Assembly (NCBI GenBank): GCA_038522635.1
Contig: JBCBJZ010000028.1
Span: 1 to 27,219, forward strand
Reading direction: 5' to 3'
From: JBCBJZ01 sp038522635
Lineage (GTDB): Bacteria > Pseudomonadota > Alphaproteobacteria > Rhizobiales > Hyphomicrobiaceae
DNA length: 27,219 bases
The position numbers were made by a program, and so were the translations under genes. Within the stretch, counting starts at the first letter, position 1. Every line of letters begins with the position of its first letter. Of this stretch, positions 1-8,582 are shown in pieces. The notes beneath the pieces were generated by a model. That model ran no database searches, was not told the origin of the DNA, and was given only the letters and a program-made list of their open reading frames with translations.

Positions 1-1041
1 GTAGATGCCCTTTTCCGCGATCGAGCGCGACAACACCGTGGTCGCATCAAGGTGGGCGAAGGTCGACGCGGGCGCCGGATCGGTCAAGTCGTCGGCCGGC
101 ACGTAGACGGCCTGCACCGAGGTGATCGAACCCTTGTTGGTGGACGTGATCCGCTCCTGCATGCCGCCCATGTCGGTCCCGAGTGTCGGCTGATAGCCCA
201 CGGCAGAAGGAATGCGGCCGAGCAGCGCGGACACTTCCGAGCCGGCCTGGGTGAAGCGGAAGATGTTGTCGACGAAGAACAGCACGTCCTGACCCTGATC
301 GCGGAAATGTTCAGCGACCGTCAACCCCGTCAACGCGACGCGGGCACGTGCGCCCGGCGGTTCGTTCATCTGGCCGTAGACCAGCGAGCACTTGGAGCCC
401 GCCGTGGTGCCGTCGTTTTCCTTCGGGTCCTTGTTCACGTTGGATTCGATCATCTCCCAGTAAAGGTCGTTGCCTTCACGGGTCCGCTCGCCAACGCCAG
501 CAAAGACCGAATACCCACCGTGCGTTTTCGCGATGTTGTTGATCAGCTCCATGATCAACACCGTCTTGCCCACGCCAGCGCCGCCGAAGAGCCCGATCTT
601 GCCGCCCTTGGCGTAGGGCGCAAGCAGGTCAACGACCTTGATGCCGGTGACGAGGATTTCCGCATCCGTGGACTGGTCGACGAGTTCGGGTGCCGGCGCG
701 TGGATCGGGCGCTCGGCATCGGAGGTGATCTTGCCAGCTTCATCCACCGGCTCGCCGATCACGTTCATGATGCGGCCCAACGTGCCTTCGCCCACCGGCA
801 CGGAAATAGGATCGCCGGTGTCGGTCACTTTCTGGCCGCGCACCAGACCCTCGGTCGAGTCCATCGCGATCGTGCGCACGCTGTTTTCACCCAGGTGTTG
901 CGCCACTTCGAGCACCAAACGGGTGCCCTGGTTGTCTGTTTCAAGGGCGTTCAAAATTTCCGGCAGCGTGCCTTCAAACGTCACGTCGACGACCGCACCC
1001 ATCACCTGGGAAATGCTGCCGATGGATGTGTTCTTGGCCAT
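1..1041 (-). CDS. atpD: F1 ATP synthase subunit beta (partial, 3' end outside window)
   Basis: This is the catalytic subunit of the F1 sector, which makes ATP from ADP and phosphate at the inner face of the cytoplasmic membrane. The reading frame starts MAKNTSIGSISQVMGAVVDV at 1041 and stays open to the window edge, giving 347 codons. It lacks roughly the last quarter of the family's usual length. The P-loop GGAGVGKT, the GERTREGND stretch and VDNIFRFTQAGSEVSALLGR are all visible. A GAGGACTGAG stretch lies just upstream of the ATG. It is the last visible gene of the atpH-A-G-D cluster; atpC would be expected beyond the edge. A 114-nt spacer separates it from atpG. Identification is secure. 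Confidence 0.98.
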   Translation of the reverse strand, partial: MAKNTSIGSISQVMGAVVDVTFEGTLPEILNALETDNQGTRLVLEVAQHLGENSVRTIAMDSTEGLVRGQKVTDTGDPISVPVGEGTLGRIMNVIGEPVDEAGKITSDAERPIHAPAPELVDQSTDAEILVTGIKVVDLLAPYAKGGKIGLFGGAGVGKTVLIMELINNIAKTHGGYSVFAGVGERTREGNDLYWEMIESNVNKDPKENDGTTAGSKCSLVYGQMNEPPGARARVALTGLTVAEHFRDQGQDVLFFVDNIFRFTQAGSEVSALLGRIPSAVGYQPTLGTDMGGMQERITSTNKGSITSVQAVYVPADDLTDPAPASTFAHLDATTVLSRSIAEKGIY

Positions 1042-1155
1042 GGTCTCAGTCCTCGTTGCGTTTGCGGCGGCAGCGCGCCGCTTCATCTTGGTCGGTCTGG
1101 CGATGCGGGTCGCGCGCGTCGCCTCGCGCGTCAATTGATAGGTCCGTGGTCTTGC

Positions 1156-2049
1156 CTACAGCGCCTCGGCACCGGAGATGATCTCGATCAGCTCCTTGGT
1201 GATCTGCGCTTGGCGTTGGCGGTTGTAGCTGAGCGTCAGTTTGTCGATCATATCGCCCGCGTTGCGCGTCGCGTTGTCCATCGCGGACATGCGCGCGCCC
1301 TGTTCAGAGGCGGCGTTCTCGAGCAGCCCGCGGAAGATCTGCGTGGTGATGTTGCGGCCGACCAGATAGTCGAGGATCTCGCCCTCGTCCGGCTCGTAAT
1401 TGTAGACCGCGTTCGCGTCTGCGGCTTCGCCCACATCATCGTCCGCGCTCTCAGGCAAGCGCGCCGGGATCAGTTGCAGCGCCGTCGGCACCTGCGCGAT
1501 GACGGATTTGAACGTCGAGAAATACGCGGTGCAAACGTCGAACTCGCCAGCTTCGAACATGGCGAAGACTTTGCCTGCCACCTCTTCCGCATTGACGAAC
1601 CCGATCTGCTTCACCAGGCGGAAGTCGACTTGATCCACGATCAGGCGCGCGAATTCCCGCTTGAGGATGTCCGAACCCTTCTTGCCAACGCTTAAGACTT
1701 TGACCGTCTTGCCGGCATTCGTCAGGCGGATGATATCCTGGCGGGCAAGACGCACGATGTTAGAGTTAAAGCCGCCGCACAGACCTCGTTCGCCGGTCAT
1801 CACCACAAACAGGTGCACGGCCTCTTTGCCCGTGCCCACCAGCAGCGGCGAAGCGCCTTCCTTGTTGGTGACCTTCGCGTTGAGGTTGGCCAGCACGCGG
1901 TCCATGCGCTCAGCGTAGGGGCGGGCCTGCGTCGCCGCTTCCTGCGCGCGCCGCAGCTTTGCTGCCGCCACCATCTGCATCGCCTGCGTGATCTTGCGGG
2001 TCGCCTTCACCGAGGCGATCCGGTTGCGCAGGTCCTTCAAGCTCGCCAT
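1156..2049 (-). CDS. atpG: F1 ATP synthase subunit gamma
   Basis: This is the central rotor shaft of F1, coupling proton-driven rotation to the catalytic beta subunits. The 297-residue protein has normal family length. The N-terminal coiled-coil helix begins MASLKDLRNRIASVKATRKI and continues ITQAMQMVAAAKLRRAQ. The conserved TGERGLCGGFN stretch follows near residue 85, and the C-terminal helix includes ARMSAMDNATRNAGDMI. The start is ATG. The gene lies between atpA and atpD on the same strand. Its 104-nt upstream spacer contains a perfect 10-bp stem-loop. Confidence 0.98.
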   Translation of the reverse strand: MASLKDLRNRIASVKATRKITQAMQMVAAAKLRRAQEAATQARPYAERMDRVLANLNAKVTNKEGASPLLVGTGKEAVHLFVVMTGERGLCGGFNSNIVRLARQDIIRLTNAGKTVKVLSVGKKGSDILKREFARLIVDQVDFRLVKQIGFVNAEEVAGKVFAMFEAGEFDVCTAYFSTFKSVIAQVPTALQLIPARLPESADDDVGEAADANAVYNYEPDEGEILDYLVGRNITTQIFRGLLENAASEQGARMSAMDNATRNAGDMIDKLTLSYNRQRQAQITKELIEIISGAEAL

Positions 2050-2110
2050 CAGCGCGCTCCATCGTTCCGTTTCATCGTGCGTGGCGCGCGGCCGGCGCGC
2101 GCATCACGCG

Positions 2111-2135
2111 GCCTGGCGGGCAGCACCCGCCAGGC
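2111..2135 (-). other. Intercistronic stem-loop between atpA and atpG
   Basis: GCCTGGCGGG at 2111-2120 and CCCGCCAGGC at 2126-2135 form a perfect 10-bp GC-rich inverted repeat around the 5-nt loop CAGCA. It begins about 20 nt past the atpA stop on the transcribed strand. No T-run follows in either direction, so it does not look like a full intrinsic terminator. A role in mRNA processing, stability or differential expression within the operon is an inference. Confidence 0.7.
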
Positions 2136-2153
2136 AACGCCCGTCAGCGACGT

Positions 2154-3686
2154 TTAGGCCGTGAACGTTTTCGCAAAGCCATCCAGGATGTCTCTGAGCT
2201 TCTTCTCGGTCTCGTCCGAAACGGCCTTCTCATCGCGGATCGTGTCGAGCACGTCGGCATGCTGATCACGCATCACCAGCAGGAAGTCCTGTTCAAACTT
2301 GCCCACGTGGCCGACGTCGATCGCATCGAGGTAACCGTTTGCGCCGGCGAAGATCACCACCACCTGCTCTTCGGTTTTGAGCGGGGAGAACTGCGGCTGT
2401 TTCAGCAGCTCCGTCAGCCGGGCGCCACGGGCGAGCAAGCGCTGCGTGGCTGCGTCCAGATCGGAGCCAAACTGCGCGAACGCTGCCATCTCGCGGTACT
2501 GGGCGAGCTCACCCTTAATCTTGCCGGCGACCTGCTTCATCGCCTTGATCTGGGCCGCTGAGCCCACGCGCGACACGCTGAGGCCGACGTTCACGGCCGG
2601 GCGAATGCCCTGATAGAAGAGGTCGGTCTCCAGGAAGATCTGACCGTCGGTGATCGAAATCACGTTGGTGGGAATGAAGGCGGAGACGTCGTTGCCCTGC
2701 GTTTCGATGACCGGCAGCGCGGTCAGCGAACCAAGGCCGTTATCCTCATTGAGTTTTGCGGCACGCTCCAACAGGCGCGAATGCAGGTAGAAGACGTCGC
2801 CGGGGTAGGCTTCCCGGCCCGGCGGGCGACGCAGAAGCAGCGACATCTGGCGGTAGGCGACGGCCTGTTTCGACAAATCGTCGTAGCCGATCACGGCATG
2901 CATGCCGTTGTCGCGGAAGTATTCGCCCATGGCGCAGCCGGCGAAGGGTGCCAGGAACTGCAGGGGTGCTGGATCAGAGGCGGTCGCCGCGATCACGATC
3001 GAGTATTCAAGCGCGCCGTTTTCTTCGAGCACTTTGACGAACTGCGCGACGGTTGAGCGCTTTTGCCCGATCGCCACGTAAACGCAGTAAAGTTTCTGGC
3101 TTTCATCGCCCGACGCGTTGATCGGCTTCTGGTTCAAAAACGTGTCGAGCAGGATCGCGGTCTTGCCCGTCTGGCGGTCGCCGATGACGAGTTCGCGCTG
3201 GCCGCGGCCGACGGGGATCAGCGCATCGATCGCCTTCAGGCCGGTCTGCATCGGCTCGTGCACCGATTTGCGCGGCAAAATGCCGGGCGCCTTCACATCC
3301 ACCCGACGCATTTCATCAGATGCGATCGGCCCTTTGCCGTCGATCGGGTTGCCGAGGGGATCGACCACGCGTCCCAACAGCCCCTTGCCGACCGGCACCT
3401 CCACGATCGCGCCCGTCCGCTTGACCGTGTCGCCTTCCTTGATCTCACGGTCATCGCCGAACAACACCACACCGACGTTGTCGGCTTCCAGGTTCAGCGC
3501 CATCCCGCGGATGTTGCCGGGGAATTCGACCATCTCGCCGGCCTGCACGTTATCCAGGCCGTAAACGCGTGCGATGCCGTCGCCAACCGACAGCACCTGA
3601 CCGATTTCGGAAACCACGGCCTCATTGCCGAAGTTCTGGATCTGCTCCTTCAGGATCGAGGAGATCTCAGCGGCGCGGATTTCCAT
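2154..3686 (-). CDS. atpA: F1 ATP synthase subunit alpha
   Basis: This is the regulatory, non-catalytic nucleotide-binding subunit of the F1 hexamer. The 510-residue length matches the family. It begins MEIRAAEISSILKEQIQNFG, has a P-loop GDRQTGKT at about residues 169-176, and carries the signature GLSVSRVGSAAQ followed by the YREMAAFAQFGSDLDAAT region. Its ATG overlaps the atpH TGA by one base (TGATG), so translation is probably coupled to atpH. Nothing unusual was seen in the protein. Confidence 0.98.
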   Translation of the reverse strand: MEIRAAEISSILKEQIQNFGNEAVVSEIGQVLSVGDGIARVYGLDNVQAGEMVEFPGNIRGMALNLEADNVGVVLFGDDREIKEGDTVKRTGAIVEVPVGKGLLGRVVDPLGNPIDGKGPIASDEMRRVDVKAPGILPRKSVHEPMQTGLKAIDALIPVGRGQRELVIGDRQTGKTAILLDTFLNQKPINASGDESQKLYCVYVAIGQKRSTVAQFVKVLEENGALEYSIVIAATASDPAPLQFLAPFAGCAMGEYFRDNGMHAVIGYDDLSKQAVAYRQMSLLLRRPPGREAYPGDVFYLHSRLLERAAKLNEDNGLGSLTALPVIETQGNDVSAFIPTNVISITDGQIFLETDLFYQGIRPAVNVGLSVSRVGSAAQIKAMKQVAGKIKGELAQYREMAAFAQFGSDLDAATQRLLARGARLTELLKQPQFSPLKTEEQVVVIFAGANGYLDAIDVGHVGKFEQDFLLVMRDQHADVLDTIRDEKAVSDETEKKLRDILDGFAKTFTA

Positions 3687-4246
3687 CAGCGGACCTCTTT
3701 CATAGCGAATTTGAGATTGTTGAGTTGGGTGCGCAGCGATGTATCGATCATGCGGCTCCCCAGTTTCACCACGAGGCCACCCAGCAGGGCAGGATCCACG
3801 TGGGCATCGATGTTCACGTCCTTACCGACGGACGCGACGAGTTGCTCTTTCAGCGCGGCCGCCTGCTCTTCGCTCAACGGGTGGGCGCTCGTCACCTCGG
3901 CGCGCACTTCCCCGCGGGCATCGGCGGCAAGCGTCTTGAAGGCGCGCACCATGTCTTCAACGGCGAACAGGCGCCGGTTGCGCGCCACCAGTTGCAGGAA
4001 ATTCGAGGTCAGCCCACTGACGCCGCCTTTATCGAGGATCCCCTTCAGGGCCTTTTGCTGGTCGTCTGCGCTGTACACGGGGCTGCGGACAAGCTGGCGT
4101 AGATCCGCGCTTTCCTCCAGCAGATTACCGAAGGCACTCAGGTCGCGCTCGGTCTGATCGATCGCGTCTTGGTCTTTCGCCAAATCGAACAGCGCGGACG
4201 CATAGCGACCGGCAGCCGATGCCATGATGGAGGTCTCAGTTGCCAC
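3686..4246 (-). CDS. atpH: F1 ATP synthase subunit delta
   Basis: This is the peripheral-stalk subunit that joins F1 to the b subunits of Fo. At 186 residues it has the usual length for alphaproteobacterial delta. The N-terminal helix has the pattern ASAAGRYASALFDLAKDQ. The C-terminal part includes DPALLGGLVVKLGSRMIDTS, typical of the family. I chose the GTG at 4246 because GAGAG lies 9 nt upstream; an ATG at 4225 would remove seven residues. It is the first gene of the F1 operon, facing a divergent 442-nt spacer. Confidence 0.95.
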   Translation of the reverse strand: MATETSIMASAAGRYASALFDLAKDQDAIDQTERDLSAFGNLLEESADLRQLVRSPVYSADDQQKALKGILDKGGVSGLTSNFLQLVARNRRLFAVEDMVRAFKTLAADARGEVRAEVTSAHPLSEEQAAALKEQLVASVGKDVNIDAHVDPALLGGLVVKLGSRMIDTSLRTQLNNLKFAMKEVR

Positions 4247-4452
4247 GATGGGGAGCTCTCTATGGTGGGCGTGCGTCGGCCAGCGTCGCCGTCGATGGAC
4301 CTCGTAAAGGCGTCATCGTGAGCCGCTGGCCGGGGCAAGAACGTGAGCGTGATCGGGGCGGGCGCGCGCTCGTTCAAACGTGCAGCGCGCGAGCCCTTCC
4401 AACGTTCGGCGCGTGCCTACCACGCTCATGCATGCCCTTCAATGGCGTTGCC

Positions 4453-4480
4453 ATCATGCCTTGGACGCATGCAAGTGCAA
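4453..4480 (-). promoter_or_regulatory. Weak candidate promoter for the atp operon
   Basis: On the minus strand, TTGCAC (4480-4475) is followed after 16 nt by CATGAT (4458-4453). Each hexamer matches the sigma-70 consensus at about four of six positions. It lies about 207 nt upstream of the atpH start. The match is weak and could be chance. Confidence 0.22.
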
Positions 4481-4552
4481 AACGGTCGCAGGTTACGCAC
4501 CGATGAGCCCGTCAACCTTAGCAAATGGAGAGTTTACGCTGTCCCGGGCCTG

Positions 4553-4566
4553 TGCAAGCGTTTGCA
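4553..4566. promoter_or_regulatory. LacI/GalR-type operator palindrome
   Basis: TGCAAGCGTTTGCA fits the TGNAANCGNTTNCA pattern with a central CG that is typical of LacI-family operators. It sits inside a slightly longer inverted repeat, GTGCAA-GCGT-TTGCAC at 4552-4567. It lies 122 nt before the cyclase start. No LacI-type regulator is encoded in the window, so the binding protein is unknown. Confidence 0.45.
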
Positions 4567-4688
4567 CGCTTTCGGTCGCACCCCGTCGACGGGACGCGTG
4601 ATCGTTGAGGCTGCAGACCCACGCGAGGCGGAGGCGTCAGAGCGACCGCCGGTGGCGGCGAGAAGGGCGGCGGCAGGAGAGAGGCACC

Positions 4689-6077
4689 ATGCTTGCGCTG
4701 TCAAACCCTTTGACCCGCGCGCTTCGTCGCCTCGAAGGTCCGATCGATCCCACGATGAACCGGCAGTTCGCCGCGCAGGAGCGGCGTACGTTGATGCTGG
4801 CAGGGTGGTGCCAGGTCGCCGTGGCCCTTAGTGTCATCGTGCTGTTCGCGTTTTCCAGCGGCTTCCCGCTCGCCTGGCAGGGTGTGGCGTTTGCCTTAGC
4901 CTTCGCGGTGTTGGGCATAGCCCGCGTCAGGCTGATGAAGCAGCGTCGCGCAAGCCTGCTCACGATCTATCCCATCGTTTTCCTTGAAGCAGCGCTGATC
5001 GCGTCGGCGATCATCATCCCCAACCCGTTCAACGATACGCCCTGGCCGCGCCAAGCTGTGCTGCGGCTCGACAACGATGTCTTCTTTCACCTGCTGATCG
5101 CTGCCGCCGCCTTCTCCTACCGCCCCGCGCTGGTGCTGTGGACGGCCCTGTGCTGTGCGGTCTGCTGGCTTTCGGTCAGCCTTTGGGTGCTGAACCTGCC
5201 CGATACGGTAACGTTCTCTTCGGTGCCCGACCTCAACGACGGCGTCGCGTTGCGCATCTTTCTGGAGCCGACGTTCGTGGCGCGAGGCACGATGATCGTC
5301 GACGTTGCGACCATGCTCTTGCTCGGCGCGTTGCTCGCTGGGGCCGTGTGGCGGGCACGCCTCGTGGTACGCCGGCAGCTGCGGACGCGGCTTGAACAAT
5401 CGCGGGTGCAGTCGATCTTCGGCCAGTTCGTGCCCAACGACGTCATCCCCGAACTGGTTGCGTCGGGCGGCGCGTTACAGGCCGTCGAACGTGACGCTTC
5501 CATTATGATGGTCGACATCGAAGGGTTCTCGCAGCTCGTGGCGCGCAAACCACCGCAGGAGGTCTACCGGTTCATCACCAGCTTCTTCGATGACTGCGGC
5601 GCGATCATCGCCAAGCACAATGGCGTGGTGTTCTCACTTCAGGGCGATGCGGTTCTGGCCGCCTTCAACGTGCCGCGTGAGGCCGAAGGTTTCGTGGATC
5701 ACGCCGTCGCCGCCGCCTGCGCCATCGTTGACCATTGCGCCGCCAACACCTTCAGCGGCCAGCGGATCGCCGTTCGCGTTGGGATCGGCACCGGCCCGGT
5801 GGTGGCTGGCATCGTCGGCGATCGGGGACGCCACGACTACACCGTGTACGGCGAGTCGGTGAACCGTGCGGCCCGCCTTCAGGTGCACAACAAGGTGGAG
5901 GGCACCCGCATCCTGATCGATGAGGCGACGGCGCGACGTCTTGATGCGCGCACGGGTGAGGGCCTCGGGGTGCAGGCGCGCGGCGCCCAGACGTTACCGG
6001 GCTTCGCTGAGCCGATGGCGATTTACGCGGTCGCGGCCATGGTTGTACCGCAGCCGGCTTCCGTCGAGGCGATCTGA
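4689..6077 (+). CDS. Membrane-bound class III adenylate/guanylate cyclase
   Basis: This probably makes a cyclic nucleotide at the cytoplasmic membrane. I chose the ATG at 4689 because AGGAGAGAGG lies just before it. The protein has 462 residues. Roughly residues 35-225 hold several hydrophobic segments; a basic linker and a catalytic domain at about 265-450 follow. Metal-binding aspartates appear as D276 (VDIEGF) and D320 (QGDAV). The transition-state pair is N392 and R396 (VNRAAR), and T385 sits at the usual purine-selecting position. The lysine that normally lies four residues before D320 is serine (S316), so nucleotide preference or activity may be altered. The gene stands alone, convergent with priA. 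Confidence 0.88.
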   Translation: MLALSNPLTRALRRLEGPIDPTMNRQFAAQERRTLMLAGWCQVAVALSVIVLFAFSSGFPLAWQGVAFALAFAVLGIARVRLMKQRRASLLTIYPIVFLEAALIASAIIIPNPFNDTPWPRQAVLRLDNDVFFHLLIAAAAFSYRPALVLWTALCCAVCWLSVSLWVLNLPDTVTFSSVPDLNDGVALRIFLEPTFVARGTMIVDVATMLLLGALLAGAVWRARLVVRRQLRTRLEQSRVQSIFGQFVPNDVIPELVASGGALQAVERDASIMMVDIEGFSQLVARKPPQEVYRFITSFFDDCGAIIAKHNGVVFSLQGDAVLAAFNVPREAEGFVDHAVAAACAIVDHCAANTFSGQRIAVRVGIGTGPVVAGIVGDRGRHDYTVYGESVNRAARLQVHNKVEGTRILIDEATARRLDARTGEGLGVQARGAQTLPGFAEPMAIYAVAAMVVPQPASVEAI

Positions 6078-6111
6078 GCGGGAACAACGCCAGCGCCTGC
6101 AAAGACGCGAA

Positions 6112-6147
6112 CCTCTAAGGGAGAGCTCCAAAAGAAACTCTCAGAGG
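6112..6147. other. Imperfect stem-loop between convergent genes
   Basis: CCTCT (6112-6116) pairs with AGAGG (6143-6147), and GAGAG (6121-6125) pairs with CTCTC (6138-6142). The structure lies between the cyclase stop and the priA stop and overlaps the latter. No T-run follows on either side, so a terminator role is only possible. Confidence 0.25.
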
Positions 6148-8363
6148 AAACTGTAGGGATCGACGTCGATCTGGACCCGCAGATCGCCTTTCGCCACAGG
6201 CATCTGAGCCTGCCACGCGCGCATGTAGCCCTGCACGTCGATCTCGCGCGGCGCGATCACCAACAAGCGAAACCGATAACGACCGCGCACCACGGCAATC
6301 GGCGCTTCGGCAGGCCCCAACACACGCAGTGCCCGCGCCGGCGGGGCCGTTCGCGCCAAGGCCTGGGCGTAACCCTCCGCCTGCGGCTTTTCACGCGCCG
6401 ATACGATCACCGCCACCAGCCGCCCATAGGGCGGTAGCCCACCGGCCTGACGCGTGCGGATCTCATGCTCGACAAAGCCATCGCGATCGCCAGCGATGAT
6501 GGCGGTCATCACCGGGTGTTCCGGCATATGCGTTTGCACGAAGCCGCGCCCCGCAATATGCGCACGGCCGGCGCGCCCCGTGACCTGCTGCAACAGTTGG
6601 AACGTGCGTTCAGCAGCACGCGGATCGGCCCCGCCAAGCCCCAAATCGCCATCGACGATGCCCACCGTCGCAAGCCCCGGGAAGTGGTGGCCCTTGGCAA
6701 CGATCTGCGTCCCGATGATGATGTCGGCTTCGCCCGCCTGGATGCGCGCGATCACCTCGCGCAGGGCGCTCATGCCCTGGATCAGGTCGCTTGAAAGCAG
6801 CGCCAAGCGCGCGTCGGGGAATCGCTCGGCGATCTCTTCGGCAATGCGCTCCACGCCCGGCCCGCAGGCCACCAATGAATCGGTCGCATCGCACTTGGGA
6901 CAGCGCTCCGGCGGCGGCAGCGAGAACCCGCAATGGTGGCAGTTGAGCCGCTTACGGAAGCGATGCTCCACCAGCCAGGCGGTACACTGCGGGCAATCGA
7001 AACGGTGACCGCATTTGCGGCACAGCGTCAGCGGCGCGTAACCCCGTCGGTTGAGAAACAGCAGCGACTGCGCCTTCGCTTCAAGCGTTTGCTGCAGCGC
7101 GTCCACCAGTGGTGGCGACAACCAGCGGCCACGCTCCGGCGGATGCACACGCAGGTCGATCGCCTCGATGTCCGGCAATTGCGCGCCCGCATGGCGCTGC
7201 GGCAGCACCACATGGCCGTAACGTCCGGTGCGCGCGTTGACGTGGCTCTCGATCGACGGCGTCGCGCTCGCGAGCACCACCGCGCAACCGCCGAGCGACG
7301 CCCGCACAACAGCCATATCACGCGCCTGATAGGACACGCGATCTTCCTGCTTGAAGCTTTGGTCGTGTTCTTCATCGACCACGATGAGGCCGAGTTCGGC
7401 ATAGGGCAGGAACAACGCCGAACGCGCGCCCACCACGACACGAACATCGCCCGTTGCCACGCCCTTCCAAATGCGCCCGCGCTCAGGACCGGCGACGCCG
7501 GAGTGCCACTCCACCGGCGGGCAACCGAACCGATCCCTGAACCGCTCCAGAAACTGCGTGGTCAGCGCAATCTCGGGCAGCAAGATCACCGCCTGTCGCC
7601 CCGCATCGAGTGCGCGCGCCACGGCCTCGTAGTAGACTTCGGTCTTGCCCGACCCGGTGACGCCGTCGAGCAGGGTCACGGCGAAGGTATCCCCGTCGAC
7701 CGCGGCGTGCATGGCGTTCACCGCCGGCGCCTGGGCGGGCGAAAACGTTACGGTCGCGTGGGACGGCTGCGGGCGCGGGAAGCGACGCTCAGGCAGTTGC
7801 ACATCGACAAGACACCCCGCGCGCACCAGGCCGTCGATCACACCGGTGGTACAGGCCGCCTCATGGGCCAGGGCCGCCTTGGTGCGGATGAGGCCGTCAC
7901 CGGCAATGTTCAAGATGCGCTCGCGCGCTGGCGTCATGCGGGGCGGCAACGGCGCATCAGTGACGGCGGTGATGCCAAAGCGCGGCTTCGCGGGCTCAAA
8001 GGCCGCCGGTGCGCTCATCATCATGCGCGCGACCATGCCCAGAGGGCTCAGCGTGTAGCTGGCAATCCACCGGGCAAAGCGGAGCGACAGCAGCGGCAAC
8101 GGCGGCACGTCCATCACCTGCAGTAGTGGCTTCAGCTTCGCCTCGGCCACCGGTTTGGCGCCATCGCCGACCGGTTCATCCCAAACGATCCCAACACGCT
8201 GGCGCGGCCCGAAGGGCACCACCACGAACGTTCCGGGCGGCGGTAAAGCGTCCGCCTCGACAAGATAATCGTAGGTCTGATCAAGCGCGACCGGCAACAG
8301 CACCGGCACGCGCGCGCGGCCCGGGCTAAAGCGCTCATCGATCGGGCTTAGAAGGCTATCCAA
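6141..8363 (-). CDS. priA: Primosomal protein N' (replication restart helicase PriA)
   Basis: PriA is a 3'-to-5' DNA helicase that recognises stalled forks and reloads the replicative helicase. The 740-residue length is normal. The N-terminal DNA-binding domain includes VPVLLPVALDQTYDYLV. The helicase core has Walker A GVTGSGKT at about 234-241 and DEEH at 330-333. Eight zinc-binding cysteines lie at about 448, 451, 457, 460, 475, 478, 488 and 491. The late motif QVTGRAGRA is present. The start is a TTG at 8363 with GAGG 9 nt upstream; a GTG about 19 codons in is an alternative. It diverges from the aldolase gene. Confidence 0.97.
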   Translation of the reverse strand: MDSLLSPIDERFSPGRARVPVLLPVALDQTYDYLVEADALPPPGTFVVVPFGPRQRVGIVWDEPVGDGAKPVAEAKLKPLLQVMDVPPLPLLSLRFARWIASYTLSPLGMVARMMMSAPAAFEPAKPRFGITAVTDAPLPPRMTPARERILNIAGDGLIRTKAALAHEAACTTGVIDGLVRAGCLVDVQLPERRFPRPQPSHATVTFSPAQAPAVNAMHAAVDGDTFAVTLLDGVTGSGKTEVYYEAVARALDAGRQAVILLPEIALTTQFLERFRDRFGCPPVEWHSGVAGPERGRIWKGVATGDVRVVVGARSALFLPYAELGLIVVDEEHDQSFKQEDRVSYQARDMAVVRASLGGCAVVLASATPSIESHVNARTGRYGHVVLPQRHAGAQLPDIEAIDLRVHPPERGRWLSPPLVDALQQTLEAKAQSLLFLNRRGYAPLTLCRKCGHRFDCPQCTAWLVEHRFRKRLNCHHCGFSLPPPERCPKCDATDSLVACGPGVERIAEEIAERFPDARLALLSSDLIQGMSALREVIARIQAGEADIIIGTQIVAKGHHFPGLATVGIVDGDLGLGGADPRAAERTFQLLQQVTGRAGRAHIAGRGFVQTHMPEHPVMTAIIAGDRDGFVEHEIRTRQAGGLPPYGRLVAVIVSAREKPQAEGYAQALARTAPPARALRVLGPAEAPIAVVRGRYRFRLLVIAPREIDVQGYMRAWQAQMPVAKGDLRVQIDVDPYSFL

Positions 8364-8535
8364 AGCGGTGGCCTCGGCCTATGTTGCACGCCATCGCGGG
8401 GGGCCGCTGTGACCATGTTCGACGCGAGAGCAGCGCTGCGAATTGGGGCGATCGCATGGCAGCCGTCAAGGCGACCGACAGGGCAACCGTCCGGGAAGCC
8501 AGGATAACGCTGCAAAGTTGGTGATGCGGCAGGTG

Positions 8536-8565
8536 GGCCAATCAACCGTAGGCCAATCAACCGTT
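8536..8565. repeat. 15-bp tandem duplication upstream of the aldolase gene
   Basis: GGCCAATCAACCGTA (8536-8550) is followed directly by GGCCAATCAACCGTT (8551-8565), 14 of 15 identical. The second unit ends a few bases before the ribosome binding site of the gene starting at 8583. Confidence 0.85.
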
Positions 8566-8582
8566 GGCAGGGGGAAGCGACC

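Larger units (their letters stand above)
4247..4688. other. Divergent intergenic region between atpH and the cyclase gene
   Basis: This 442-nt spacer must hold the promoters for the atp operon (minus) and the cyclase gene (plus). It contains a LacI-type palindrome at 4553-4566 and a weak minus-strand promoter candidate at 4453-4480. Short frames cross it, but none has a convincing start or a recognisable protein. Confidence 0.6.

Noticed and set aside
52..1695. Long plus-strand open frame of 547 codons opposite atpD and atpG
   Set aside because: It lies antisense to two certain genes and has no recognisable domain. Long antisense frames are common in high-GC DNA.
3063..4157. Plus-strand open frame of 364 codons opposite atpA and atpH
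   Set aside because: It is antisense to certain genes and its sequence is rich in Arg, His and Asp, as expected of a shadow frame.
6933..8126. Plus-strand open frame of 397 codons opposite priA
   Set aside because: Antisense to priA, with no recognisable motif.
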